Positions 8,663 to 15,911 of a DNA stretch of 64,000 nt are shown piece by piece. How positions within the stretch are numbered: position 1 is the first letter of the stretch; the number at the start of each line of letters is the position of its first letter. Both the position numbers and the translations under genes were made by a program. This DNA is from Streptomyces sp. WM6378 (lineage in GTDB: Bacteria > Actinomycetota > Actinomycetes > Streptomycetales > Streptomycetaceae). The notes beneath the pieces are model-generated. The model ran no database searches. It was not told where the DNA came from and was given only the letters and a program-made list of their open reading frames with translations. Location of the stretch: NCBI RefSeq assembly GCF_001279695.1, contig NZ_LGDD01000002.1, forward strand, positions 69,711 through 133,710, written 5' to 3'.

Positions 8663-8941
8663 ATGAAGGGTGACCGCGTGGAGATAGTGGTGGACGCGGG
8701 AGACACGACCCGGACGTACGAAGTGGTGGCAAGCCGGGCGGGGCGCAGGGTCGAGACGGCGGTCCGTCGCGGGGTGGTGGAAGTGAGTGAAGTCACGCGC
8801 AGCGGCACGGTCGTGCGCACGGCCCGCTTCATGGCCACCCGGGTGCTCGCCCTGGTCGAGCAGCCGGTCCCCAGGGAGGACGCGAGGGAGGCGGAGGCCC
8901 GCGCGCAGAGCCGCCCCCTCCGGGAAGACCCCAAGGCGTAG
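8663..8941 (+). CDS. Conserved hypothetical small protein
   Basis: A 92-residue soluble protein I do not recognise as a named family. It is rich in Val, Arg and Glu, and the first 60 residues look like alternating beta strands (VEIVVDAG, TYEVVASRAG, VVEVSEVTRSGTVVRTARF), suggesting a small beta-sheet domain with a charged C-terminal tail. It is divergent from the kinase gene, with about 195 bp between the two starts. The ATG at 8663 follows a GAAGGGGG ribosome site. No membrane segment is visible. Confidence 0.72.
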   Translation: MKGDRVEIVVDAGDTTRTYEVVASRAGRRVETAVRRGVVEVSEVTRSGTVVRTARFMATRVLALVEQPVPREDAREAEARAQSRPLREDPKA

Positions 8942-9139
8942 GGGGTCCGTCTCCACCCAGGGGAGTACTCCCAGGGGTGACGGCTCATCCCCTGGGAGGC
9001 CAGCAGATCGGTACGAGGGCATGACGTCCGGCGCCGCACGGATCCCTACTGTTGAAGACAAGCGGCGGGTGGTGCACTCGTCCCCCGAGGTCAGACACCC
9101 GCCGCTGCCGACCAACTCAGAGACGAACAGGAGAGGACC

Positions 9140-9349
9140 ATGGCGGACACGGCTGCGCGGACGATCATCCGCACGCAGGGACGCAGGGCGTACAGCGCCG
9201 CGTTCGGTGCCCGCCGCTCCGGCCCGCGCCATCCCTTGGTGGCAACGGCCATGGTCCTTCCCCTGGCGGCCCTGCTCGTAGTCGTCTTCGGCGGCTGGGA
9301 CGCGGTGGTCACACAGGCGTCGTCCGTGGGCGTGATGCTGGGGCGCTGA
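9140..9349 (+). CDS. Small single-pass membrane protein
   Basis: A 69-residue protein with a basic N-terminus (about 1-32, eight Arg) and one hydrophobic segment (about 34-52), so probably an inner-membrane protein with the N-terminus inside. A clear ribosome site (AGGAGAGG) lies 5-6 nt before the ATG, and codon bias is strong, which is why I accept so short a gene. Function is unknown. An unusually long perfect hairpin follows 90 bp downstream. Confidence 0.68.
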   Translation: MADTAARTIIRTQGRRAYSAAFGARRSGPRHPLVATAMVLPLAALLVVVFGGWDAVVTQASSVGVMLGR

Positions 9350-9437
9350 GCGGCGCCCCGGACCCGGTAGAGCGGACCGGGTCGGGGACATCCGGCCATT
9401 ACAGCCCCGTGGGGACGGGGGTGCGGCGGACGGCAGT

Positions 9438-9485
9438 AAAAGGCGTTGCCCGATCGGCTGGGGAGCCGATCGGGCAACGCCTTTT
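9438..9485. terminator. 22-bp perfect bidirectional hairpin terminator
   Basis: Arms at 9438-9459 and 9464-9485 are exact reverse complements around a GGGG loop. The stem starts with AAAA and ends with TTTT, so it can act as an intrinsic terminator on both strands. It separates the plus-strand small-protein gene from the minus-strand tRNA operon. Confidence 0.9.
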
Positions 9486-9575
9486 GCGCTTGCGGCGGGG
9501 CCGGCCCCGGCTGCCAACTGGACGTCCCGGCAGGGGCGTCCACCGCGCGGGCCGAACGACTGCGGGCCGAACGAC

Positions 9576-9609
9576 GAAACCCCCGGCCTTCGAGAGGGCC
9601 GGGGGTTTC
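9576..9609 (-). terminator. tRNA-operon terminator
   Basis: A perfect 13-bp stem (GAAACCCCCGGCC with GGCCGGGGGTTTC) with an 8-nt loop begins 7 bp beyond the last tRNA-Val on the minus strand. Confidence 0.8.
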
Positions 9610-9615
9610 GGATGG

Positions 9616-9687
9616 TGCGCGATACTGGGATTGAACCAGTGACCTCTTCCGTGTCAGGGAAGCGCTCTCCCGCTGAGCTAATCGCGC
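9616..9687 (-). tRNA. tRNA-Val(GAC), copy 3 of the operon
   Basis: The minus strand folds as a 72-nt cloverleaf: acceptor GCGCGAT with ATCGCGC, D-arm TAGCTCAGCGGGAGAGC, anticodon loop CTGACAC (anticodon GAC), and T-arm CTGGTTCAATCCCAG. Discriminator A. CCA is not encoded. Confidence 0.97.
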
Positions 9688-9733
9688 GGGACGGTCCCAA
9701 ACCTTACAGGACCGGTTACTTCGTGTTACTGCG

Positions 9734-9805
9734 TGCGCGATACTGGGATTGAACCAGTGACCTCTTCCGTGTCAGGGAAGCGCTCTCCCGCTGAGCTAAT
9801 CGCGC
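9734..9805 (-). tRNA. tRNA-Val(GAC), copy 2 of the operon
   Basis: Identical in sequence to the other two tRNA-Val(GAC) copies. Anticodon GAC at the centre of the CTGACAC loop; 72 nt, no encoded CCA. Confidence 0.97.
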
Positions 9806-9851
9806 GGGACGGTCCCAAACCCTACGGGACCGGTTACTTCGTGTTACTGCG

Positions 9852-9923
9852 TGCGCGATACTGGGATTGAACCAGTGACCTCTTCCGTGTCAGGGAAGCG
9901 CTCTCCCGCTGAGCTAATCGCGC
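9852..9923 (-). tRNA. tRNA-Val(GAC), copy 1 of the operon
   Basis: The same 72-nt sequence as copies 2 and 3. On the transcript its 5' end follows the encoded CCA of tRNA-Cys by a single base, so RNase P cleavage would generate both ends almost at once. Confidence 0.97.
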
Positions 9924-9924
9924 T

Positions 9925-9998
9925 TGGAGGTGGAGACGGGATTTGAACCCGTGTAGACGGCTTTGCAGGCCGTTGCCTCGCCTCTCGGCCACTCCACC
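9925..9998 (-). tRNA. tRNA-Cys(GCA) with encoded CCA
   Basis: Acceptor GGTGGAG with CTCCACC, anticodon loop CTGCAAA (GCA), discriminator U73 as required by cysteinyl-tRNA synthetase, and CCA encoded at 9925-9927. It is the only tRNA of this operon with encoded CCA. Confidence 0.97.
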
Positions 9999-10036
9999 AG
10001 GAGTGCATATGGGGTTCGGGAAGATCCCCCACATCG

Positions 10037-10109
10037 AGCGGACGACGAGATTCGAACTCGCGACCCTCACCTTGGCAAGGTGATGCTCTACCAACTGAGC
10101 CACGTCCGC
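10037..10109 (-). tRNA. tRNA-Gly(GCC), first gene of the tRNA operon
   Basis: Acceptor GCGGACG with CGTCCGC, D-arm TGGCTCAGTTGGTAGAGCA, anticodon loop TTGCCAA (GCC), T-arm CGAGTTCGAATCTCG. 73 nt including U73; no CCA encoded. Confidence 0.97.
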
Positions 10110-10151
10110 TTGTCGTTTCCGTTTCGCTTGCGCGTCCCGGCGACGTGTTGA

Positions 10152-10179
10152 ACTCTAGCGGATTCCGGGGCCAGTACAA
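10152..10179 (-). promoter_or_regulatory. Promoter of the Gly-Cys-Val3 tRNA operon
   Basis: Read on the minus strand: -35 TTGTAC (10179-10174), 16-bp spacer, -10 TAGAGT (10157-10152). This is close to the principal sigma HrdB consensus. Initiation would fall near 10145, about 35 nt before tRNA-Gly. Confidence 0.7.
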
Positions 10180-10287
10180 AAACGCGTTTGTGCAGCGTGC
10201 TGCGTTGCGCCTGGTCCGGACCCCGCCCGGGGTCCGGACGGGTGTTCGCCTCCAGGTCACTCAGGGGCACCCCACCTGCACCGGCCC

Positions 10288-10293
10288 TAGACT
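10288..10293 (+). promoter_or_regulatory. -10 element for leaderless pabB
   Basis: TAGACT ends 7 nt before the GTG start of pabB. No Shine-Dalgarno lies between. The -35 region is weak. Confidence 0.55.
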
Positions 10294-10300
10294 CACAACC

Positions 10301-11356
10301 GTGCACGACCTCGCTCCTCTGGCCCGCTTCGGCCACCTCGTCGCCTCGGACCTGCGTGATGTCACCAGCGACCCCGAGGCCCTCGACTCCGCCGGCTTCT
10401 GGGCCGTCTCCGTCGACTTCGAGGGCCGCCTCGTCTGCGCCCGCTTCGCGGACGTCCGCACGCGGCCGGTCCCCGAGCCCGTGCCCGGCGCCTGGCGCGG
10501 GCCCGCCATCGGCGACTGGACGTCCTCTCTCGACCGCGCCGCGTACACGGCGGGGGTGCGCCGCATCCGCGAGCACATCGCGGCCGGCGAGGTCTACCAG
10601 GCGAACCTCTGCCGCGTGCTGACCGCGCCGCTGCCCGACCCGGCGGCCGCCGACGTCGACGCCCTCACCGCACTGCTCGCGCGCGGCAACCCCGCGCCCT
10701 ATGCAGGAACGATCCGGCTGCCCGCGCACGGGGTGGAGATCGCGACCGCGTCGCCCGAACTGTTCCTGCGCCGTACGGGACGGATCGTGGAGTCCGGGCC
10801 GATCAAGGGGACCGGGCGGACCGCGGCGGACCTTCTGGAGAAGGACCACGCCGAGAACGTGATGATCGTGGACCTCGTCCGCAACGACATGGGACGGGTC
10901 TGCGCCACCGGCTCGGTGACCGTCCCCGCACTGTGCGCCGTCGAGGAGCATCCCGGCCTCGTCCACCTCGTCTCCACCGTGCGCGGCGAACTGCGTGAGG
11001 GCGCGGGGTGGCGCGAGCTGCTCGATGCCACGTTCCCGCCGGGCTCGGTCACCGGGGCGCCCAAGTCCAGCGCGCTGCGGATCATCGACGCCCTGGAGAC
11101 CGCGCCGCGCGGCCCCTACTGCGGCGGCATCGGCTGGGTCGACGCCGACCGGGGCGCCGCCGAGCTCGCCGTCGGCATACGTACCTTCTGGGTCGACCGG
11201 CCGCACGGCGTGCTGCGCTTCGGCACCGGGGCGGGCATCACCTGGGGCTCGGACCCCGAGCGCGAGTGGCAGGAGACCGAGCTGAAGGCCTCGCGTCTCC
11301 TGGCGGTAGCGTCGGGCGCGTATGCCCACAGTGGGCACAGTGGAAGGACCGCGTAA
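10301..11356 (+). CDS. pabB: Aminodeoxychorismate synthase component I (chorismate-binding)
   Basis: A 351-residue chorismate-utilising enzyme. It adds ammonia to chorismate to give 4-amino-4-deoxychorismate, the first step to p-aminobenzoate and folate. The PIKGT motif with K169 marks PabB as opposed to anthranilate synthase. Other landmarks are HIAAGEVYQANLCR (about 90), EKDHAENVMIVDLVRND and GSVTGAPK. There is no fused glutamine amidotransferase, so a PabA elsewhere must supply ammonia. The GTG at 10301 is chosen over an open upstream extension because a TAGACT hexamer sits exactly 7 nt before it. The stop is followed directly by the pabC ATG. Confidence 0.92.
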   Translation: MHDLAPLARFGHLVASDLRDVTSDPEALDSAGFWAVSVDFEGRLVCARFADVRTRPVPEPVPGAWRGPAIGDWTSSLDRAAYTAGVRRIREHIAAGEVYQANLCRVLTAPLPDPAAADVDALTALLARGNPAPYAGTIRLPAHGVEIATASPELFLRRTGRIVESGPIKGTGRTAADLLEKDHAENVMIVDLVRNDMGRVCATGSVTVPALCAVEEHPGLVHLVSTVRGELREGAGWRELLDATFPPGSVTGAPKSSALRIIDALETAPRGPYCGGIGWVDADRGAAELAVGIRTFWVDRPHGVLRFGTGAGITWGSDPEREWQETELKASRLLAVASGAYAHSGHSGRTA

Positions 11357-12178
11357 ATGCAGATCTGGGTCAACGGCGCTCTGCGCGACGCCGACGCCGC
11401 GCAGGTGTCCGTCCTCGACCACGGGCTCACCGTGGGCGACGGCGTCTTCGAGACGGTGAAGGCGACCGGCGGGAACACCTTCGCGCTCACCCGCCATCTC
11501 GACCGGCTGACCCGCTCGGCCCGCGGCCTCGGCCTGCCCGACCCCGACCTCGACGAGGTGCGGCGCGCCTGCGCGGCCGTCCTGGAGGCGAACCCCATGC
11601 CGCTCGGCCGGCTGCGCATCACCTACACCGGCGGGCTCTCGCCGCTCGGCTCCGACCGGGGGGACGCGGGCCCGACCCTGGTCGTCGCCCTCGGCGAGAC
11701 GGCCCGCAGGCCCGACACCACCGCTGTGATCACCGTCCCGTGGACCCGCAACGAGCACAGCGCGGTGGCGGGCCTGAAGACCACGTCGTACGCCGAGAAC
11801 GTGGTCGCCCTCGCGAAGGCGCACGGGGCGGGTGCCTCCGAAGCCCTCTTCGCGAACACCGCCGGGCAGCTCTGCGAGGGCACCGGCTCCAATGTCTTCG
11901 TGGTCGTCGACGGGCGCCTGCACACCCCGCCGCTCGCCTCCGGCTGCCTCGGCGGGATCACCCGCGCGCTGACCGTCGAATGGACCGGCGCGTACGAGAC
12001 CGAGCTCCCGCTGGACGTCCTGGAGAGCGCCGAGGAGATCTTCCTGACCTCCACGCTGCGCGACGTACAGGCCGTACACCGCGTCGACGGGCGGCAGTTG
12101 GCCGCCGCGCCCGGTCCGGTCACGACGAAGGCCATGCGGATCTTCGACGAGCGGGCCGGATCGGATCTGGACCCGTAA
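11357..12178 (+). CDS. pabC: Aminodeoxychorismate lyase, PLP class-IV aminotransferase fold
   Basis: A 273-residue protein with the branched-chain aminotransferase/ADC lyase fold. The Schiff-base lysine is K141 in GLKTTSYAENV, and the PLP phosphate region EGTGSNVFVV follows (about 175). It should cleave 4-amino-4-deoxychorismate to p-aminobenzoate and pyruvate. The start ATG abuts the pabB stop without a gap, so the two are translationally coupled, which supports the lyase assignment over a general amino-acid transaminase. Confidence 0.88.
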   Translation: MQIWVNGALRDADAAQVSVLDHGLTVGDGVFETVKATGGNTFALTRHLDRLTRSARGLGLPDPDLDEVRRACAAVLEANPMPLGRLRITYTGGLSPLGSDRGDAGPTLVVALGETARRPDTTAVITVPWTRNEHSAVAGLKTTSYAENVVALAKAHGAGASEALFANTAGQLCEGTGSNVFVVVDGRLHTPPLASGCLGGITRALTVEWTGAYETELPLDVLESAEEIFLTSTLRDVQAVHRVDGRQLAAAPGPVTTKAMRIFDERAGSDLDP

Positions 12179-12207
12179 AAGCTGGTGACGGGCGGCGCCG
12201 GGGCAGG

Positions 12208-12213
12208 TACAAC
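12208..12213 (+). promoter_or_regulatory. Possible -10 for the GNAT gene
   Basis: TACAAC lies 7 nt before the ATG at 12221, the same geometry as the other leaderless candidates, but the hexamer is a poorer match. Confidence 0.3.
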
Positions 12214-12220
12214 GGCCTTG

Positions 12221-13054
12221 ATGACCACCACCATTCGGCCGACCGAGCCGCTCCAGCAGGGCGCCGACGGCGCCAAGTCGCGTACGTACGACGTGTGTGT
12301 GAACAGCCGACGCGTCGGACTGATCCGCATCGCCACCGACACCTCGTTCGGGCCCCGCATGGGCCGGATCGAAGAGCTCCGCATCGACGAGGTGGACCGG
12401 GGCCGGGGGCGGGGCACCGTCGCGGCGCTGGCCGCCGAGGAGGTGCTGCGGGGCTGGGGGTGCGGCCAGGTCCGCCTCGCGGTACCGGCCGACGCCGGGG
12501 CGGCGCTGCGGATGGCCGGCGCCCTCGGCTACCTGGAGCGCAGCCGCAACATGGTCAAGCAACTCCCGCCCGTGGCACCGGAGTTGCCCGCCGGGGTGGC
12601 CGGGCGGCCCATGAGCGCGGACGAGTTCGAGGACTGGCAGCGCGAGGAAGTGGAGAGCTACGCGCGCAGCTGGATCGAGCGGGGCGTGCCCGCCGCGGAG
12701 GCCCGGGACAGGTCCGCGGCGGAGCACCGCATCCTGCTGCCGGACGGCGTCGCCACCGCCGGGGCGCACTTCCTGGTCCTTGAGGACCGGGGGAGCGCGG
12801 TCGGCAGCGTGTGGGTGGCCCGGCGCTCGGCACCCGAGGAGGGGGCGTACGTCTACGACGTCGGGGTCGCCGAGGAGCACCGGGGCCGGGGCCACGGCCG
12901 CTCGCTGATGCTGCTCGCGGAACGCGTGGCGCTGGCCGACGGCATGGACACCATGGGGCTTCACGTCTTCGCGGACAACACCCCGGCGCTGCGCCTGTAT
13001 GAGTCGCTGAGCTACCGGGTCACCAACTACAACCTCTACAAGCCCCTGCTCTGA
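12221..13054 (+). CDS. Double GNAT acetyltransferase
   Basis: A 277-residue cytosolic protein with two GNAT-like halves. The first (about 10-125) contains VDRGRGRGTVAALAAEEVLR. The second (about 150-277) contains VAEEHRGRGHGRSLMLLAE and the closing DNTPALRLYESLSYR. Both R/Q-x-x-G-x-G/A acetyl-CoA signatures are recognisable. The acceptor is unknown. The ATG at 12221 is preferred to a GTG at 12185. The gene converges on the DsbA-like gene with 9 bp between stops. Confidence 0.82.
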   Translation: MTTTIRPTEPLQQGADGAKSRTYDVCVNSRRVGLIRIATDTSFGPRMGRIEELRIDEVDRGRGRGTVAALAAEEVLRGWGCGQVRLAVPADAGAALRMAGALGYLERSRNMVKQLPPVAPELPAGVAGRPMSADEFEDWQREEVESYARSWIERGVPAAEARDRSAAEHRILLPDGVATAGAHFLVLEDRGSAVGSVWVARRSAPEEGAYVYDVGVAEEHRGRGHGRSLMLLAERVALADGMDTMGLHVFADNTPALRLYESLSYRVTNYNLYKPLL

Positions 13055-13063
13055 GCCGCTCGG

Positions 13064-13582
13064 CTACTGGGCGAGCAGCCGGTCCGCGATCTCCTCGATG
13101 CGCGCGCGCAGCCCCTCCTGGCTCTTGCCGCCGTCCAGGCGCTCGTCGCCGATGACGTACGTCGGAGTGCCGGTCACGCCGATCGCCTTGCCCTCGGCCT
13201 GGTCGGCGTCGACGATCAGGATGTGCCGCCCGTCGATGAGGGCGGTCTCGAACTCGTCGGTGTCCAGGGCCAGTTCACCGGCCACCTCGATGAGCGCGGG
13301 CTCGCCCTGTTCGGCGAGGCGCTCGGTGCGGGCGAGGACGGCCTCCACGTACGGCCAGCCGTGGCCCTGCTCGAAGGCCTCCTCGGCGGCCTGCGCCGCG
13401 GCGAAGGCGTGCTTGTGCTTCTCCAGCGGGAAGTGCCGCAGCCGGATGTCGAGGCGGTCGCCGTAGCGGGCGCGCAGCGCGCGGATGTCGTCGAGGGCGC
13501 TGCGGCAGTCGGGGCACTGCAGCTCGCACCAGACGTCGAGGACGACGGGGCCTGCGGTGCTTGAGGGGGTGGTGTCGCTCAT
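13064..13582 (-). CDS. Cytosolic DsbA-family thioredoxin-fold oxidoreductase
   Basis: A 172-residue DsbA-like protein. The active site is CPDC (C23-C26) after the first beta strand (VVLDVWCELQ), with an additional C19 beside it. The helical insertion (about 60-130) and the cis-Pro region GVTGTPTYVIG (about 140) complete the fold. There is no signal peptide or membrane segment, so it works in the cytosol, unlike extracytoplasmic DsbA. The substrate is unknown. The ATG at 13582 is where similarity to the fold begins. A longer open frame upstream lacks family features. Confidence 0.85.
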   Translation of the reverse strand: MSDTTPSSTAGPVVLDVWCELQCPDCRSALDDIRALRARYGDRLDIRLRHFPLEKHKHAFAAAQAAEEAFEQGHGWPYVEAVLARTERLAEQGEPALIEVAGELALDTDEFETALIDGRHILIVDADQAEGKAIGVTGTPTYVIGDERLDGGKSQEGLRARIEEIADRLLAQ

Positions 13583-13741
13583 GGGGTCCAGTCTCCCAGC
13601 AACCGGGACCTGGGGAGGATCCTGCCCCGGAGATCTCCCTGAGGTCGCGGCCGGCCGTGGCCCGCGGGGCGGGTTCCGGTGCAGGATGGAAGAAGCCATA
13701 CCCCCCATGCCCGCCATACCACCCATGCCTGGAGGAACCGG

Positions 13742-14191
13742 ATGCTTGCCGAGACCGTCTGCTCCGCCGTTTCCGCGGCCGGACTGGGCATCGCTGCCAT
13801 CACGGCGTACCGCAAGCGCTTCCTCGCGGCTACGCGCATCGCCGCCTACTCGCTCGTCCCCGTCGGCCTCGTCATGACCGGTGTCGTGCAGTGGGTGTCC
13901 GGCATCGTCTTCAAACCGAGCGTGTGGCTGGGCTTCGGGCTGCTCGGGGTCGCCTGGCTGCTGTTCATGACGACCCGGGCCATCGAGCGGCGCGGCGGCG
14001 GCACCCGTAAGGAACGCAAGGCCGCCGCGGCCGCCGCCCAGCGCGAGGCGGTAGCCCCCGCGGCGTCCGCCCCCTCGCTCGGCGCGGGCCGCACCCCGGC
14101 CGCCCAGCCCGTACCGAAGGCGAAGGCCAAGCCCGCCGCGAGCGAGGACTTCAGCGACATCGAGGCCATCCTGAAGAAGCACGGCATCTGA
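13742..14191 (+). CDS. Small integral membrane protein, basic Ala-rich tail
   Basis: A 149-residue protein not assigned to a named family. Three hydrophobic segments are visible at about residues 3-20, 33-52 and 60-76. A cytoplasmic tail follows, first basic (RRGGGTRKERKAAAA), then Ala/Pro/Lys-rich, ending in an amphipathic DFSDIEAILKKHGI. That last motif, conserved-looking after a disordered linker, suggests a protein-binding peptide. The ATG at 13742 has an excellent GGAGG site. Confidence 0.78.
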   Translation: MLAETVCSAVSAAGLGIAAITAYRKRFLAATRIAAYSLVPVGLVMTGVVQWVSGIVFKPSVWLGFGLLGVAWLLFMTTRAIERRGGGTRKERKAAAAAAQREAVAPAASAPSLGAGRTPAAQPVPKAKAKPAASEDFSDIEAILKKHGI

Positions 14192-14239
14192 CGTCCCCCG
14201 GGCGCGCGGGGGCGCGGCGCCCGCGCGCGGCTCTGCCTC

Positions 14240-14279
14240 CGCGCGCCACAAGATCGGCTTCGCGCGCTACAAGATCGGG
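14240..14279. repeat. Two tandem 21-bp direct repeats
   Basis: The element CGCGCG(C/T)YACAAGATCGG occurs at 14240 and again at 14261 in the gap between two small membrane-protein genes. One mismatch. It could be a paired operator or simple slippage. Confidence 0.55.
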
Positions 14280-14347
14280 CGAACTGCCGCTGCTTATGGG
14301 CGTGTTGGTATACCCATGCGGTGCGGCTGGGTCATCATCGCCCCGAG

Positions 14348-14521
14348 ATGCTGGACACTTCCCAGGGCTCCACCCCTGCACCGACCGACAAGCCGAGCGC
14401 GCCCGACCCGCAGGCGCGGGGCTGTCTCTTCGCGCTCTCCCAGCCACCCCTGATGATCTTTCTGGGGGTGATCGGCTGTCTGCTGCTCATGGCGGCCGTG
14501 CACGACCTCTTCCTGCTCTGA
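14348..14521 (+). CDS. Small tail-anchored membrane protein
   Basis: A 57-residue protein: a Pro/Ser/Thr-rich soluble N-terminus (1-32) and a hydrophobic C-terminus (about 36-57, LMIFLGVIGCLLLMAAVHDL). Codon bias is good. The ATG at 14348 has only a weak ribosome site (CCGAG). It converges on the CGNR gene with 21 bp between stops. Function is unknown. Confidence 0.6.
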   Translation: MLDTSQGSTPAPTDKPSAPDPQARGCLFALSQPPLMIFLGVIGCLLLMAAVHDLFLL

Positions 14522-14542
14522 GAGCCGCTTTCGCGCAGGTGC

Positions 14543-15100
14543 TCAGCCCGCGGCTTCCTTGCGCCGGGCCCGGTACGCGGCCACGTGCAGGCGGTTTCCG
14601 CAGGTGCGGCTGTCGCAGTAGCGGCGGGAGCGGTTGCGGGAGAGGTCCACGAAGGCCCGTCCGCAGTCCGGCGCCTCGCACCGGCGGAGACGTTCCTGCT
14701 CGCCGGTCACCACGATGAAGGCCAGCGCCATGCCGCCGTCCGCGGCCAGGTGGTCGGCCACCGAGGCGCCGGGCGCGAAGTAGTGCACGTGCCAGTCGTA
14801 GCCGTCGTGGTCGGTCAGCTGCGGGGTGGTGCCGGCGGCCGCGACCAGCTGGTTGACGAGCTCGGCGGCGGTGCGGGCGTCGGGCGCCGCGAAGATCTCC
14901 GCGAACCTGCTGCGGACGCTCTGGACGCCCAGGAGGTCACCGGTGGAGAGTCGCTCCACACCGCTCACGCTGTGGTCCTGGACGAAGCCGTACAGCGCGT
15001 CCACGTCCGCGAGGCGGTCGCTGGCCTCGCTCTCCGGCGCGGTGTTCACCAGATCGACCACCATGTCGAGCGCGATCCGGGTGTCGTGAGGGATCAGCAC
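14543..15100 (-). CDS. CGNR zinc-finger protein (ABATE domain)
   Basis: A 185-residue protein. The N-terminal part (about 1-130) is the helical ABATE-type stress region (DLVNTAPESEASDRL). The C-terminus carries the CGNR finger with C141, C146, C162 and C167 followed by GNR, then a basic AAYRARRK tail that likely contacts DNA. Family members are putative transcription regulators, abundant in Streptomyces. The targets are unknown. It is downstream of ssgB on the same strand, but a strong hairpin separates them. Confidence 0.86.
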   Translation of the reverse strand: MLIPHDTRIALDMVVDLVNTAPESEASDRLADVDALYGFVQDHSVSGVERLSTGDLLGVQSVRSRFAEIFAAPDARTAAELVNQLVAAAGTTPQLTDHDGYDWHVHYFAPGASVADHLAADGGMALAFIVVTGEQERLRRCEAPDCGRAFVDLSRNRSRRYCDSRTCGNRLHVAAYRARRKEAAG

Positions 15101-15177
15101 GATTCGCTCCCTGGCCTGCGGCGGGCGGGCGCCCGTCGATGCTGGCCGACTCTAGCGGCTCGCGCGAACGGCGCACC

Positions 15178-15217
15178 GGCGCCGTCCCCCACGACGGCTT
15201 TCGTGGGGGACGGCGCC
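15178..15217 (-). terminator. 17-bp perfect hairpin after ssgB
   Basis: Arms 15178-15194 and 15201-15217 (GGCGCCGTCCCCCACGA and its complement), 6-nt loop. A second, weaker repeat of the same GGCGCCGT core occurs at 15247-15254 / 15268-15275, nearer the ssgB stop. Confidence 0.8.
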
Positions 15218-15295
15218 GATGGCTGCCGTTATGTGGTTGTCCGCGCGGCGCCGTCGCCCCGAGTCGGACGGCGCCGTGCGGCTCTCTGCCTGGCC

Positions 15296-15712
15296 TCAGT
15301 TGTTCTCGGCCAGGATGTGCGAGAGTTCCGTGTCGAGATCGAAGTGACGGTGCTCGGTGCCGGGCGGCACCGCGGCGTCGGTCCGTTTCAGGAACGACTC
15401 CAGGGCCCGGGCCGGGGCTTCGAGCAGGGCTTCTCCTTCCGGCGAGCTCAGGGCGATACAGACGACACCCTGGCCGTGACTGCGTGACGGCCAGACTCTG
15501 ACGTCGCCGGTTCCGGTGGGCCGGTGCAGGCCCTCGGCGAGGAGGTCGCGAGCGAAGACCCACTCGACGGTTTCCTCGGCTCCGGTGTGGAAGGTGGCGT
15601 GCACGGCATAGGGATCGGCCGTGTCATACCGCAGGCCCGCGGGTACAGGCAGTGAGGACTCGCTCGACACAACGAGGCGCAGGTGCAGCTCGCAGCTGAC
15701 CGTGGTGTTCAT
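15296..15712 (-). CDS. ssgB: Sporulation cell-division activator SsgB
   Basis: A 138-residue SALP-family protein. From its N-terminus (MNTTVSCELHLRLV) through VPAGLRYDTADPYAVHATFHTG, WVFARDLLAEGLHRPTGTGDVRVWP and the acidic end HFDLDTELSHILAENN it matches SsgB as I know it. SsgB recruits FtsZ to future septum sites in aerial hyphae and is essential for sporulation. The ATG at 15712 gives the standard N-terminus. The ribosome site (AAAGG) is modest and rather far, as for a tightly controlled developmental gene. The upstream gap carries a sigma-H/B-like promoter candidate. Confidence 0.96.
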   Translation of the reverse strand: MNTTVSCELHLRLVVSSESSLPVPAGLRYDTADPYAVHATFHTGAEETVEWVFARDLLAEGLHRPTGTGDVRVWPSRSHGQGVVCIALSSPEGEALLEAPARALESFLKRTDAAVPPGTEHRHFDLDTELSHILAENN

Positions 15713-15771
15713 AAGCGCCAGGGCCTTTCGCTCAGTGTGCGCTCGGGGATTCGCACGTCGGCGAAATCGAC

Positions 15772-15797
15772 ATGCCACCTACGGTGCCGTTGTAAAC
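15772..15797 (-). promoter_or_regulatory. Candidate sigma-H (sigma-B type) promoter of ssgB
   Basis: On the minus strand GTTTAC (15797-15792), 15-bp spacer, then GGCAT (15776-15772), resembling the GTTT...GGGTAT pattern of stress sigma factors. Published work on S. coelicolor, from memory, places ssgB under sigma-H. The assignment of these exact bases is my inference. Confidence 0.4.
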
Positions 15798-15898
15798 CCC
15801 TCTGACCGTTTTGCAGGCGTTCACGTAGCTCGTACGGCCGACTATTACTTTGCGTGATAGGTCCATTTCGGTGAACCCGTTTCGAGACACCCGTCCGG

Positions 15899-15904
15899 TA
15901 GGTT
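15899..15904 (+). promoter_or_regulatory. -10 element for a leaderless mRNA
   Basis: TAGGTT, 7 nt before the ATG at 15912; no ribosome site intervenes. Confidence 0.5.
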
Positions 15905-15911
15905 GGAACGC

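Larger units (their letters stand above)
9616..9851 (-). repeat. 118-bp tandem duplication containing tRNA-Val
   Basis: Units 9616-9733 and 9734-9851 differ at only two spacer bases (CCTTACAGG against CCCTACGGG). Each holds one tRNA-Val(GAC) plus an identical 46-bp spacer. The third tRNA copy (9852-9923) continues the register but then abuts tRNA-Cys. Recent unequal crossing-over or slippage best explains it. Confidence 0.9.

Noticed and set aside
9616..9923. CRISPR-like regular repeat
   Set aside because: Each unit is a complete tRNA-Val; spacers are identical, not variable, and no cas gene is present.
10088..12964. A 958-codon minus-strand ORF
   Set aside because: Shadow of pabB, pabC and the GNAT gene, and runs over a tRNA gene.
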